DNA of 64,000 bases from CAZMGY01 sp964565945 [NCBI: uncultured bacterium] (GTDB taxonomy: Bacteria; GCA-001730085), in assembly GCA_964565945.1 (NCBI GenBank), contig CAZMGY010000011.1, positions 48,390-112,389 on the forward strand, in the 5' to 3' direction. The notes beneath the pieces are model-generated. The model did not search any database. It was not told where the DNA came from and worked only from the letters and a program-made list of their open reading frames with translations. Positions 1 to 8,929 of this stretch are shown here, in pieces. Each line of letters begins with the position of its first letter. Positions within the stretch are counted from its first letter, which is position 1. Position numbers and translations under genes: made by a program.

Positions 1-120
1 TTAACCCCAAAAACCGATTTTGCACACACGATATATAGTAGCAATGATACATGAGATGCTGAGGAGCTGTCAATATTGATCTTTTACATGGGGTCAAGAA
101 GGGGCCAAAAAAATAAAGGC

Positions 121-149
121 TTGTCAGGGCACTAAAGTTTTTGTACAAT
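121..149 (+). promoter_or_regulatory. sigma-70-type promoter for rpsP-trmD-rplS
   Basis: A -35 box TTGTCA (121-126) and a -10 box TACAAT (144-149) are separated by 17 bases. The start codon of rpsP lies about 35 bases downstream of the expected transcription start, with AAGGAG at 177-182 as ribosome binding site. The r-protein cluster therefore seems to have its own promoter. Nothing recognisable as a gene lies in 1-120. Confidence 0.65.
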
Positions 150-189
150 GGTACGCTTATAGCGATTAAGAATTTTAAGGAGAAGACCT

Positions 190-441
190 ATGTCTTTGTC
201 TATGCGTTTGAAACGTTTTGGGCGTAAAGGTTATGCTCAGTATCGCTTGGTGGTTACCGATCGACGTCGTCAGAGAGATGGTGGTGTTATTGAGGAGTTA
301 GGTCAGTACGATCCCCATCAAGAAGATATGAACGAAAAGTTTAAGATTAATAAAGAGCGAGTGGCTTATTGGCTACAACAAGGTGGTCAGCCAACAGGTA
401 CTGTGAAAACTCTTTTAAAGAAACAAGGTGTCACGCTTTAA
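190..441 (+). CDS. rpsP: 30S ribosomal protein bS16
   Basis: Ribosomal protein bS16 of the small subunit, which binds 16S rRNA and helps assemble the 30S body. The 83-residue product opens with MRLKRFGRKGYAQYRLVV, has the RRRQRDGG segment that follows in the family, and then a GQYDP stretch, all standard for bS16. The length is normal. AAGGAG lies 7 bases before the ATG. It is the first gene of rpsP-trmD-rplS; the rimM gene and the small KH-domain gene often found between rpsP and trmD in other bacteria are absent here, and ffh, a common upstream neighbour, lies 55 kb away in the window. Confidence 0.97.
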   Translation: MSLSMRLKRFGRKGYAQYRLVVTDRRRQRDGGVIEELGQYDPHQEDMNEKFKINKERVAYWLQQGGQPTGTVKTLLKKQGVTL

Positions 442-442
442 G

Positions 443-1180
443 GTGGATATTACTATATTAACCTTATTCCCCGAAGTTTTTGAGGGTGTTCTTGCCGCAA
501 GCATTATGAAGCGGGCTCAAGCACAGGATCTTGTTCGGTTTAATGTGGTTAATTTTAGAGAATATGCCAAAGGATTGACCAAAAAAGTGGTTGATGACAT
601 GCCTTATGGTGGAGGCCCTGGAATGCTTCTCAAACCAGAACCGTTGTTTAAAGCTGTTGAAGATGTGCAAAACAACAGCGAGCATTTAGCGCATGTGGTG
701 TTGTTAACACCACATGGTCGGACAATGAGTCAGGCTGTGGCAAAGCAGTTGGTGGTTAAGAATCATTTGATTCTTATTTGTGGTCACTACGAAGGTTTTG
801 ATGAAAGAGTGCGCGAAACTTTGGTGGATGAGGAAATTTCCATCGGAGATTATGTGTTGACTGGAGGAGAAATTCCTGCCATGGTTCTTTCGGATGCTGT
901 GGTTAGGTTATTGCCAGGGGTGTTGGGTAACGCTGAGACACATGGTGAGGAAAGCTTTTACGAAGGTTTGTTAGAGTATCCTCAGTACACGCGTCCATCT
1001 GAGTTTCGAGGAATGAAGGTTCCCGAGGTTTTGTTATCGGGGCACCATGAAAAAATTATCCAGTGGCGTAAAACAGAATCGATAAGGAGGACGTGGTTAA
1101 GGCGTCCCGAAATGCTTGAAGAAGCCAATCTTTCACGTGAAGAAAGGCTTTATGTGAAGAAATTAAAACAGGAAAAATGA
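443..1180 (+). CDS. trmD: tRNA (guanine-N1)-methyltransferase TrmD
   Basis: Methylates G37 of tRNAs next to the anticodon using S-adenosylmethionine, preventing +1 frameshifting. The trefoil-knot SAM-binding motifs are present: YGGGPGML near residue 54, CGHYEGFDERV near 113 and GDYVLTGGE near 138, followed by TRP and the C-terminal RTWLRRPE helix. Start choice: the GTG at 443 aligns with the E. coli start (methionine followed by the ITILTLFPEVF-like strand) and has AAGGTG at 425-430, 12 bases upstream. An in-frame GTG at 428 would add five residues and overlap rpsP by 14 bases. Translation is probably coupled to rpsP, whose stop codon lies at 439-441. Confidence 0.95.
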   Translation: MDITILTLFPEVFEGVLAASIMKRAQAQDLVRFNVVNFREYAKGLTKKVVDDMPYGGGPGMLLKPEPLFKAVEDVQNNSEHLAHVVLLTPHGRTMSQAVAKQLVVKNHLILICGHYEGFDERVRETLVDEEISIGDYVLTGGEIPAMVLSDAVVRLLPGVLGNAETHGEESFYEGLLEYPQYTRPSEFRGMKVPEVLLSGHHEKIIQWRKTESIRRTWLRRPEMLEEANLSREERLYVKKLKQEK

Positions 1181-1188
1181 GGTAGGCC

Positions 1189-1542
1189 ATGGATGTTTTG
1201 GATAAAGTGAATAATCCTTTTATGAAACGCACAATAACCGACTTTCGTGTGGGCGATACTGTGCGTGTGTCTGTACGAATCATTGAGGGAGAAAAAAATC
1301 GTCTCCAAGATTTTGAAGGCGTTGTGATTGCTCGCAAAGGCGGTGGTATTCATGAGACATTTACTGTAAGACGTATTTCTTTTGGTGAAGGTGTGGAGCG
1401 TATTTTCCCCCTGCATTCGCCACGTATTCAATCAATCAAAATTGTGCGTCGTGGTGCTGTCCGCCGAGCTAAGCTTTACTATTTGCGTGGCCGTATTGGT
1501 CGTAAAGCGACTCGTGTTAAAGAAAAAAGTATTTTTGCATAA
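1189..1542 (+). CDS. rplS: 50S ribosomal protein bL19
   Basis: Ribosomal protein bL19, located at the 30S-50S interface. The 117-residue product carries the family core: [16 protein letters not shown] near residue 15, [45 protein letters not shown] and a basic C-terminus. It starts 8 bases after the trmD stop with GAGGTAGG as ribosome binding site. It closes the rpsP-trmD-rplS operon. No clear stem-loop terminator is seen in the 170 bases that follow. Confidence 0.97.
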   Translation: MDVLDKVNNPFMKRTITDFRVGDTVRVSVRIIEGEKNRLQDFEGVVIARKGGGIHETFTVRRISFGEGVERIFPLHSPRIQSIKIVRRGAVRRAKLYYLRGRIGRKATRVKEKSIFA

Positions 1543-1714
1543 GCCCCGTCGTGGTGGAATACATTCTTGTCGAATGACAAAAGGAGATCACTGCAAAATA
1601 AACTAAAACCTACTCACAGACCCTCAACTGTCAAATTTTTAAAATATATATGAGTTTGATGTAATAAAAGATACTTAAAGATTCTAAACGTATATGAAAG
1701 AGGAGTGACAAGTT

Positions 1715-2311
1715 ATGTCTAAAAAAGTTTGGATGGTGATAGGTGTTTTATTCGGATTGTTGGCGGTGCCGTTTCTTATGTTCAAAGGAACCTACAATAA
1801 GCTTGCTGTAGCGGATGAAGGTGTTAAAGGTGCGTGGGCACAAGTCGAAAATGTTTATCAAAGACGCTTGGATTTGATTCCGAATCTTGTGAATACGGTT
1901 AAGGGCTCTGCCGCTCACGAAAGAGAAACCTTGCAGGGTGTGGTTGAGGCGCGTTCCAAAGTGTCTCAAATGACTATTACCCCTGAGATTGTAAATAATC
2001 CGCAACTTTTGCAACAATTTCAGAGTTCGCAATCGCAATTGTCTTCGGCATTAAGTCGTTTAATGGTTGTTGTGGAGCGCTATCCCACTCTTAAGGCTAA
2101 TGAAAGCTTTTTGGCGCTTCAATCTCAGATTGAAGGCACTGAAAATCGTATTACTGTTGAACGCAAACGGTTTAATGATGCATCCCAGGCCTTCAATACG
2201 CTTAGAAGGGTATTCCCTAATGTTTTGATTGCCAATAGGATGGGTTTTCAGGAAAAAGCTTATTTTAAAGCCGAAGCGACGGCCACTAATGCGCCTCAAG
2301 TTCAATTTTAA
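1715..2311 (+). CDS. lemA: LemA family protein
   Basis: A LemA-family membrane-anchored helical protein; the function is not established in general. Residues 5-22 form a hydrophobic N-terminal anchor. The family signature follows: YNKLAVADEGVKGAWAQVENVYQRR, then the LIPNLVNTVKG segment and the RYPTLKANESF motif near residue 122, then ENRITVERKRFND and a C-terminal FPNVLIANRMGF. The length of 198 residues is usual. AGGAG lies at 1701-1705. The gene is followed after 9 bases by two TPM-domain genes, an arrangement seen in many bacteria and probably acting together at the envelope. Confidence 0.93.
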   Translation: MSKKVWMVIGVLFGLLAVPFLMFKGTYNKLAVADEGVKGAWAQVENVYQRRLDLIPNLVNTVKGSAAHERETLQGVVEARSKVSQMTITPEIVNNPQLLQQFQSSQSQLSSALSRLMVVVERYPTLKANESFLALQSQIEGTENRITVERKRFNDASQAFNTLRRVFPNVLIANRMGFQEKAYFKAEATATNAPQVQF

Positions 2312-2320
2312 GGAGTTTGT

Positions 2321-3169
2321 GTGCAACGGATTGTTTGTCTATTTAGTTTTGTTTGGATGGCGTTAGCCAACTTGCAGGCCTTTGAGGTGCCGGCCAAACC
2401 CGATGGGTATGTTACCGATCGGGCACAGCTGTTAAGTGCGTCGAAACGTCAAGCCTTGGAAAGTTTCCTGCAATCCTACGAGGCTAAAACGGGCAACCAA
2501 CTTGTGGTGGCGACTTTCCCCTCCATGGATGGCGGAGCTCTGGAAGATATTTCGATTCGTTTGGCGGAGCAGTGGAAGGTGGGCAAAAAAGGCAAAGACA
2601 ATGGTGTTATTTTGCTTATTTTTAAAAATGATCGCAAGATGCGCATCGAAGTGGGCTATGGCTTAGAAGGTGTTTTGACCGATGCTATTGCGGGACAGTT
2701 GATTCGCAAAACCATTGCGCCTTATTTTCGAGAAGGTCGCTATGAAGAAGGCGTTCTTATGGGTGTCCGCTCGATTGTAAGTGTTTTTTCGGGTGATTTA
2801 AGGATTCTTAAAACACGTCGTTCTAACCAGGCTCGTGAATTAACTCCCGAAGAAATTGAGCAGTTGCGGAAAACGTTTCGTTTGATTATGTTGTTTATTG
2901 TCATAGGTCTTGTTGTGTTGTTAGGCTTTGATGCGTGGCGTTATCGTCAGTATTGCCACGATCATCGTATTTATCATGAGCGTTACAGTTGGTGGGAGTG
3001 GTTTATGCGTTTTGCCTTATTGCTGTTTTTGGCTCAAATGATCTTGCACATTGCTTTTTTTCTTTTGTTAGCTTCTCGAGGAGGTTACCACGGATCACGA
3101 AGTGGCTATGGCGGATTTTCTGGTGGCGGTGGAAGTTTTGGTGGCGGTGGAGCCAGTGGAGGATGGTGA
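2321..3169 (+). CDS. TPM-domain (YgcG-type) membrane protein with Gly-rich tail
   Basis: A TPM-domain protein of the YgcG type. The GTG start is preceded by AAGGAG overlapping the lemA stop. A signal peptide of about 21 residues ends in LQA. The TPM domain (about residues 25-165) begins YVTDRAQLLS and contains NGVILLIFKNDRKMRIEVGYGLEG. Hydrophobic segments lie near residues 188-205 and 225-247. The last 30 residues are a Gly/Ser repeat tail (FSGGGGSFGGGGASGGW), typical for this family, so the TPM domain is predicted to be periplasmic and membrane-tethered. The molecular activity is unproven; some plant TPM relatives have been described as phosphatases. It sits between lemA and a second TPM gene. 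Confidence 0.9.
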   Translation: MQRIVCLFSFVWMALANLQAFEVPAKPDGYVTDRAQLLSASKRQALESFLQSYEAKTGNQLVVATFPSMDGGALEDISIRLAEQWKVGKKGKDNGVILLIFKNDRKMRIEVGYGLEGVLTDAIAGQLIRKTIAPYFREGRYEEGVLMGVRSIVSVFSGDLRILKTRRSNQARELTPEEIEQLRKTFRLIMLFIVIGLVVLLGFDAWRYRQYCHDHRIYHERYSWWEWFMRFALLLFLAQMILHIAFFLLLASRGGYHGSRSGYGGFSGGGGSFGGGGASGGW

Positions 3170-3173
3170 TACG

Positions 3174-3629
3174 ATGAAGGTGATACGCACACAGGTGCCC
3201 CAAGATTTTTTTTCTAGCAAAGAACGAAAATGCATCCGTAAGGCTATTGAAATGGCTGAGATGCAAACTTCGGGAGAGATTCGCGTTCACCTGCAACGTA
3301 AAGCTAACGAGGATATATTAGTGCATGCTGCCGAAGTTTTCGATCGAATTGGAATGTCGCAAACCGAAGCGCGTAATGGTGTCTTAATTTTTATGGGCTT
3401 GCAAAGCAGACGTTTTGTGGTGATTGGAGACCAAGGGATCAATGAGCAAGTTGCGGAACATTTTTGGCAAGAGGTTGTGACAGCGATGCAAGCGGAGTTT
3501 CAAGAGGATCGCTTTGCCGATGGTCTTGTTAAAGGTATTGAGCTAATTGGCTACAAACTGCAAGCGCTGTTCCCTTATCAGCGCGAGGACAAAAATGAAC
3601 TTTCGGATGAAATATCCTTTTCTTTTTGA
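3174..3629 (+). CDS. second TPM-domain protein
   Basis: A small soluble TPM-domain protein of 151 residues without signal peptide. The characteristic pieces are IRKAIEMAEMQTSGEIRVHLQ near residue 18, then ARNGVLIFMGLQSRRFVVIGDQGINE near residue 64. The ATG at 3174 was chosen because GGAGG sits at 3158-3162 and because the upstream in-frame reading would merely be the Gly-repeat DNA of the preceding gene read in another frame. It follows the longer TPM gene by 4 bases, completing a lemA-TPM-TPM cassette. Its stop codon (3627-3629) is separated by one base from the stop of the convergent cysQ gene. Confidence 0.85.
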   Translation: MKVIRTQVPQDFFSSKERKCIRKAIEMAEMQTSGEIRVHLQRKANEDILVHAAEVFDRIGMSQTEARNGVLIFMGLQSRRFVVIGDQGINEQVAEHFWQEVVTAMQAEFQEDRFADGLVKGIELIGYKLQALFPYQREDKNELSDEISFSF

Positions 3630-3630
3630 A

Positions 3631-4440
3631 TTAGGCTTGTGTTTGAAATTTTTGCAAAATGTCTTGGTGAACGAGGCCGTTAGAAAATAAAATACCGTCT
3701 TTGTTATGAACATCGGTTTTGTTATAGACAAGGTCTTTGCCATTGATGTCGGTGACCATTCCTCCTGCTCCACGAACGATGGCTTCGGGGGCGCAGCTAT
3801 CCCATTCTTTGGTGCATCCCGTGCTATAAAAGAAAGCATCGGCCTTACCTTGTGACAAGTGAAACCCTTTCCCTCCGACCGAACCAAAACGGAAAGTGTT
3901 ACGGGCCTTAAGACGCGTTTTGAGGTTTTCATCTTCAGGTGAATAGTGACTGCGCGTGATAATCAAAACAAAATCTTCGATAGAGCGTTTAGAGCAGTGG
4001 ACTTGTTCAATGAGGGTATCTTTTTGGATAAAACTTCCTTCGTCTGGAGAACCCCACATTGTGACGCGATGCACCGGGAGGTGGACCAGGCCAAATGCGG
4101 CTTTTTGATCGATAATAAGACCAATATGGATGGCAAACTCTCCATTTTTGGAGATGAACTCTCGTGTGCCATCGATGGGGTCAATGCACCAGGTGCGCAG
4201 GGCTTGTTGCCGTGATACATCGTCGATGCCTTCTTCACTTAAAATGGCGTCGTCAGGAAACGCCTTTTGTAAGGCTTGAACGATGTAGTCGTTGGCGGCA
4301 ATATCTGCTTCGGTGACAGGTCCTTCATCATCGGGTTTATCGGTGATTCGAAAATCTTTTTTGTAATAATCCATAATGATCTGAGAAGCATTTAAGGCGA
4401 TAGCTTGGGCGACGAGGCGTTCTTTGCGAAATGAGGACAT
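3631..4440 (-). CDS. cysQ: 3'(2'),5'-bisphosphate nucleotidase CysQ-like
   Basis: An inositol-monophosphatase-superfamily enzyme, best matched to CysQ, which hydrolyses 3'-phosphoadenosine 5'-phosphate left by sulfotransfer reactions. The lithium-sensitive Mg-phosphatase motifs are visible: GPVTEADIAAN near residue 39, LSEEG, the central WCIDPIDGTREFI and the C-terminal EWDSCAPEAIVRGAGG. The 269-residue length is normal. The start at 4440 has a weak GGAAA upstream; an ATG at 4455 is also possible. It is the only minus-strand gene in this part and is divergent from the secreted-protein gene at 4552. Inositol-1-phosphatase activity cannot be excluded from sequence alone. Confidence 0.85.
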   Translation of the reverse strand: MSSFRKERLVAQAIALNASQIIMDYYKKDFRITDKPDDEGPVTEADIAANDYIVQALQKAFPDDAILSEEGIDDVSRQQALRTWCIDPIDGTREFISKNGEFAIHIGLIIDQKAAFGLVHLPVHRVTMWGSPDEGSFIQKDTLIEQVHCSKRSIEDFVLIITRSHYSPEDENLKTRLKARNTFRFGSVGGKGFHLSQGKADAFFYSTGCTKEWDSCAPEAIVRGAGGMVTDINGKDLVYNKTDVHNKDGILFSNGLVHQDILQKFQTQA

Positions 4441-4551
4441 TAGGATATTTTCCATATTTAATAAGATTGCTATTGTGTGTTTCCAGTTTCGTTCTATTTT
4501 AGCGGAAGACCGTGTTAAAATAAAGTTGTTTAATTATTGTAAGGGGATAAT

Positions 4552-5118
4552 ATGACTGGTCTTATTAAAGTATGTATTATATTCAGTTTGCTTTCTAGTT
4601 CTCCGAGTTATGCCGAACCTTTATTTCGTCATTATCAAGAAAAGTACGTTGCGCCTTTAGCGAAGCCTAAAACCACAGATCCTGTTTCGTGGACGTCTCC
4701 TAAGGGCTGGGCTCGATTGCCCGAAAAACCGATGCGCTTAGCCAGCTACAAAATTATGGAGCAAGGGGAAGAAGGTTTGTGTACGCTTAGTTCTTTACCT
4801 TTGATGGCAGGCGATCTTCAAGCAAATCTAAAACGTTGGATGGGGCAGCTCAATATTGCATGGAATCAGAATCAAGTGAAAGATTGGATTGAACAGACAT
4901 CTCTGGAGACATCGCAAGGAGGCATTCTTTACCGGGTGTTTGATTTAAGCGAGTTTGTTACCGATGATGAGGATAACAGTATGTTAACGGCGATAGCGTC
5001 ATTAAAACAAAGTATTCTTTTTGTTAAATTAACTGGATCGAAGGCGTTGGTGCATAGGCAACGAAAGGGATTTCTCATGTTGGTGGCTTCATTAAAGAAA
5101 ACAGAGGTGACGTCATAA
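4552..5118 (+). CDS. secreted protein upstream of ccsBA
   Basis: A 188-residue protein with a signal peptide (residues 1-21, ending SYA). The mature part contains SPKGWARLPEKPMRLASYKI near residue 47, then LPLMAGDLQANLKRWMGQL near residue 80. I recall similar GW..P..MR.A.F and N.(K/N)RW.GQL patterns in small exported proteins of Verrucomicrobia and related bacteria that are encoded beside cytochrome c maturation genes, but cannot name a characterised member. AAGGGG lies 6 bases before the ATG. It ends 8 bases before ccsBA, so a role in cytochrome c biogenesis is plausible by association only. The function is unknown. Confidence 0.75.
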   Translation: MTGLIKVCIIFSLLSSSPSYAEPLFRHYQEKYVAPLAKPKTTDPVSWTSPKGWARLPEKPMRLASYKIMEQGEEGLCTLSSLPLMAGDLQANLKRWMGQLNIAWNQNQVKDWIEQTSLETSQGGILYRVFDLSEFVTDDEDNSMLTAIASLKQSILFVKLTGSKALVHRQRKGFLMLVASLKKTEVTS

Positions 5119-5126
5119 ATACCTGG

Positions 5127-8099
5127 GTGAATCGTTTGAGTTCTCTTAAAATTACGGTGGTGTGTTTTTTGATCCTAATAGTGCAGACGATTGTAGGGAC
5201 TTTGTATCAAACCGAAATAGGTTTGTATTTGTCGTTGCAAAAAGTTTTTTATGCCTGGTTTTTCCTGATTGGTGATATGATCCCGTTTCCTGGGGTGCGA
5301 TTGATTTTATGGGTTCTTTTTGTTAATTTGCTGGCTGCTTTTATTAAACGTTGGCCTAGTTGGTGCAAAGCTTGGGGGCTTTTGATTACGCATTTGGGTT
5401 TGTTGCTCTTGTTTGTAGCCGCGTTTGGTAAATTCCATTGGGGTTTGGACACCCATGTTACGATAAAGGAAGGTCAAAAAGCACATCAATCCCGAGCCTA
5501 TGCTAATTGGGAGTTGGCGCTTTGGGAACAGAAAGATGATGTTCGTCAGGTTCGTGCGATTGATTTAAAGGATTTGATTGCCCATAATGAGGTGTTTTTC
5601 GAAGATCATCCTGGGGTTGTGACTCCCTTACGTTTGGAGCTTTCGTTGCACTATGCGAATGCACTGGCTTATGCAAAAGGGCCTCGTATGCAAGATGCAG
5701 CTTATCGCAATGGATCGGGCATTATCTACATCGAGGCACAAGCTTTGTCTAAGGAAAAAGAAGAAAACATTCCTGGTATATTGCTAAATCTGATTCAAAC
5801 CGATGAACAGAAAGAGACCTTATTATTGTATGGAACAGAAATGAAGGCGACACCTTTAAAGTTGTTTGGACGTGATTTTTGGATTCAGTTAAGGCATAAG
5901 CGCTATGGACTTCCTTTATCGATCGAGTTGAAGGATGTGATTCAAGAGTTGTATCCAGGAACAGATACGCCGAGTCATTACGAGAGTCAAATTATTGTTG
6001 ATGATGCTCATGTAAAAAGAGATGTGTACATTTCGATGAATCAACCGTTTCGTTACGATAAGTACACTTTTTTCCAAGCTTCCTATGCTGTGAACACCAA
6101 GGGAGAGGAACTTTCGACATTTACTGTGTCGTATAACCCTGTTCGCTTATTGCCCTATGTCGCGAGTTTGCTTGTGGTCTTAGGTTTGTTTCTTAATTTT
6201 TGTGCGCAGCTATGGCGGCGACGTTCCTCTTTGATGATGACTGCCTTGGTTGGTTTGTTTGTCTGCCAAGGTGCTTTGTGGGCTGAGGAGCCTTTACCAC
6301 AAGCTGCTGTGGATGCCTGGAGCCGTTTGCCCATTTTGGAACAGGGACGCGTGAAGCCCATGGAAAGTTTTGCCCAGAATCAATTGCTGCAATTATCGGG
6401 TCGTCGAACTTGGAACCGTTCGAGTGCATCCGAATGGCTTTTGCGTTTGGTGATGGCTGCAGAGACAATGAAGGATGAGCGGGTGTTTCGGATCGATAAC
6501 CCCCAAGTTGTCGAATCTCTAGGAATTAAAGCGCGTAAACGAAGACGTTATTCTTTCGCCGAGTTGCAAAACAAAGAGAACCTTTTGCGCACTCTTGTGG
6601 CCAAAGCCAATGATGTTTCTCAGAACAAACGCAATGCGCTAGATCGTGCGTATTTGCAAGTTTGGTACAATTACTGGCTTTATTTTGATTTGACCCAAAG
6701 TTTTATGTTTACTCAAGAGTCGTCTTGGTTTCGTATAGACTCTCATTTGCAAAAAACTCTGGGTTTAGACAATCGTGATGAGGGTGGCTATAGTTTTTAT
6801 GAGACTTTTCAAAATATTGATCGTTTAAAGACTGTGGTCGCAGGGTTTATTCAGAAGCCTCAAAACGAATGGTCTTCCGAGGATAAAAAAGCTTATAACT
6901 TAGCCGCACATCTTTTTCAGTGGGTGCAACACCAAAAAACGACACCTCTTAAACTCGTGTATGTTGTAGGGCAAAGTCCAGCGTGGCTTGATGTGGTCGA
7001 CCTTTTACAAAAGCAAGTGGGGGCACGCATTATTTCAGCCCCCTTGGCTTATTTGTTCCAAGCCTATCAGGCTTTTCATAAGCAGGATTGGATTTTGTTC
7101 GAAACTCAGATCAAAAATTTGAAGTTCGAAAATATTCTCCGTTGGGATAACCTGTCTGGAATGAAAAGATTAAGTTTGGAGCGTGTGTATCATCGCTGGG
7201 ATCCTATGGCTCGCACTAAGGTGTTTTACATCATTTTGATGTGTTTATGCTTTATTCTTTTTCTTAAACCTACGGCTTGGTTTTATCGAGCTTTAGTTCT
7301 TTTAACAGTGGGAACGGTGATTTGGCATGGTTTAGGGATAGGTTTGCGCATGATGATTTTGTCGCGTGCCCCAGTGAGTACCTTATATGAAACCTTTATT
7401 TTTGTGTCGTGGATTGCTTCGTTGACAGGGCTAGTTATGGAGTGGATTCAAAAAAAAGGCCTAGGTTTGCTTGTGGTTAGTTTTTTAGGTTTTATTCTGA
7501 TGAGTATTGCTGGGCGTTATGCTATGGATGGTGATACTTTGGAAGTTCTGCAGGCTGTTTTGAACTCTAACTTTTGGTTATCGACACATGTGATTACCAT
7601 CACTATGGGGTATTCTTTGTGTGTGGTGGCTGGTTTAATTGGCCATATTTATCTTATACAAGCAACGTTTTTGAAAAAGTCAACACAAAGCTTAGCATCA
7701 TTGTCTGAGATTCTCTATGGTACGCTAGCAGCGGGTTTGTTATTTTCTTTTTTAGGAACCATTTTGGGAGGTATTTGGGCCGACCAATCTTGGGGACGTT
7801 TTTGGGGCTGGGATCCTAAAGAAAATGGAGCCTTGCTGATTGTGTTGTGGTGTGTGACATTGTTCCATGCGCGTATGTGTGGGATGGTTAAGCCGTGGGG
7901 TTTTGCGGCTGGATGTTCATTGATGCCTATTTTTGTCACACTGGCTTGGTTTGGAATTAATTTGTTAGGCGTGGGCTTGCATTCCTATGGATTCACCGAA
8001 GGTGTTGCGAGCAATCTTTATGCTTTTATTGCGTTTGAAGTAATTTTTGTTGGCCTTATGTTGGTTTTGCAAAAGCGATGGAATGGCGTTCAGTCATGA
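5127..8099 (+). CDS. ccsA: cytochrome c biogenesis protein CcsBA (ResB-CcsA fusion)
   Basis: System II cytochrome c synthase: exports heme and attaches it to CXXCH motifs of apocytochromes outside the inner membrane. The 990-residue product begins with a ResB-like half (membrane segments near residues 7-27, 43-73, 83-105; a periplasmic stretch to about 335; another segment at 340-360). A second export-like segment near residue 370-385 leads into a long periplasmic linker (385-690). The C-terminal CcsA half has about eight membrane segments, the heme-binding tryptophan-rich WGRFWGWDPKENG motif near residue 890 and flanking histidines (STHV near 814, GLHSYG near 950). GTG start. Metabolic meaning: the cell makes c-type cytochromes. 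The gene overlaps metF by four bases (ATGA). Confidence 0.93.
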   Translation: MNRLSSLKITVVCFLILIVQTIVGTLYQTEIGLYLSLQKVFYAWFFLIGDMIPFPGVRLILWVLFVNLLAAFIKRWPSWCKAWGLLITHLGLLLLFVAAFGKFHWGLDTHVTIKEGQKAHQSRAYANWELALWEQKDDVRQVRAIDLKDLIAHNEVFFEDHPGVVTPLRLELSLHYANALAYAKGPRMQDAAYRNGSGIIYIEAQALSKEKEENIPGILLNLIQTDEQKETLLLYGTEMKATPLKLFGRDFWIQLRHKRYGLPLSIELKDVIQELYPGTDTPSHYESQIIVDDAHVKRDVYISMNQPFRYDKYTFFQASYAVNTKGEELSTFTVSYNPVRLLPYVASLLVVLGLFLNFCAQLWRRRSSLMMTALVGLFVCQGALWAEEPLPQAAVDAWSRLPILEQGRVKPMESFAQNQLLQLSGRRTWNRSSASEWLLRLVMAAETMKDERVFRIDNPQVVESLGIKARKRRRYSFAELQNKENLLRTLVAKANDVSQNKRNALDRAYLQVWYNYWLYFDLTQSFMFTQESSWFRIDSHLQKTLGLDNRDEGGYSFYETFQNIDRLKTVVAGFIQKPQNEWSSEDKKAYNLAAHLFQWVQHQKTTPLKLVYVVGQSPAWLDVVDLLQKQVGARIISAPLAYLFQAYQAFHKQDWILFETQIKNLKFENILRWDNLSGMKRLSLERVYHRWDPMARTKVFYIILMCLCFILFLKPTAWFYRALVLLTVGTVIWHGLGIGLRMMILSRAPVSTLYETFIFVSWIASLTGLVMEWIQKKGLGLLVVSFLGFILMSIAGRYAMDGDTLEVLQAVLNSNFWLSTHVITITMGYSLCVVAGLIGHIYLIQATFLKKSTQSLASLSEILYGTLAAGLLFSFLGTILGGIWADQSWGRFWGWDPKENGALLIVLWCVTLFHARMCGMVKPWGFAAGCSLMPIFVTLAWFGINLLGVGLHSYGFTEGVASNLYAFIAFEVIFVGLMLVLQKRWNGVQS

Positions 8100-8929
8100 A
8101 ATTATCGTTTGAATTTTTTCCTCCCAAAAATGCTGTTTCGCGCAAACTTTTTGAAAACACCGTTGAGCGCCTTAAGGTTTTTCAACCCGAATATATGTCG
8201 GTGACCTATGGAGCCTTGGGATCTCAGCAAAACCAAACCTTGGAGATGGTCGATTATATTCAAAATATGGCTGGAGTGGAAGCTGCGGCGCATTTTACCT
8301 GCATTGGAAGTTCCTTGGACAAAGTGCATACTTTTGTTGCTGATTTGCAGCGATTAGGTGTTCGGCGGATGGTGGCTTTGCGAGGAGATATTCCTGAAGG
8401 AGTTGAAACCCAAGAGGTGTTGAGTGATTTGAAGCATGCCTCTGACTTGGTAGCGTTTATGAGTGAACATTATCCCGACATGCACCTTTCGGTGGCAGGT
8501 TATCCCGAAGGTCATCCTGAAGCAGTCTCGTTGGATGAAGATTTAAAGCAACTGAAGTATAAGGTGGATCAGGGGGCTTCTGTCGTAATTACTCAGCTGT
8601 TTTTTGATAATCAATTTTTTATTGATTTTAGAAACCGTGCCCGGACTTTGGGGCTTGATTGTAAAATTATTCCTGGCATTATGCCTGTGACACAATACCG
8701 AATGATTGAGCGCATAACCCAAATGTGTGGTGTTCATATTCCTAAAGCATTGAGTGATTTTTTTGCTAAGGATAAATCTGATGAGGAGGTGCAATCTTTT
8801 GCTAAGGAATTCACCTTAAAGCAATGCCTTGATCTAAAGGAGCAGGGGGTTGCAGAAATTCATTTTTATACGCTTAATCAAGCAAAGGTGGTAGAGGATG
8901 TTTGTTGTCATTTAAAAGGAGATAACTGA
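8096..8929 (+). CDS. metF: methylenetetrahydrofolate reductase
   Basis: Reduces 5,10-methylene- to 5-methyltetrahydrofolate, the methyl donor for methionine synthesis, with FAD. The 277-residue product starts MKLSFEFFPPKN, the family N-terminus, followed by SVTYGA, HFTCIG, RMVALRGD, VAGYPEGHPEA, ITQLFFD, IPGIMPV and the C-terminal IHFYTLN motif. The ATG at 8096 shares ATGA with the ccsBA stop, indicating coupling. An in-frame upstream ATG at 8078 would put six extra residues before the conserved start and is rejected. The stop overlaps the hldD start by one base (TGATG). metK lies 29 kb further on. Confidence 0.96.
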   Translation: MKLSFEFFPPKNAVSRKLFENTVERLKVFQPEYMSVTYGALGSQQNQTLEMVDYIQNMAGVEAAAHFTCIGSSLDKVHTFVADLQRLGVRRMVALRGDIPEGVETQEVLSDLKHASDLVAFMSEHYPDMHLSVAGYPEGHPEAVSLDEDLKQLKYKVDQGASVVITQLFFDNQFFIDFRNRARTLGLDCKIIPGIMPVTQYRMIERITQMCGVHIPKALSDFFAKDKSDEEVQSFAKEFTLKQCLDLKEQGVAEIHFYTLNQAKVVEDVCCHLKGDN

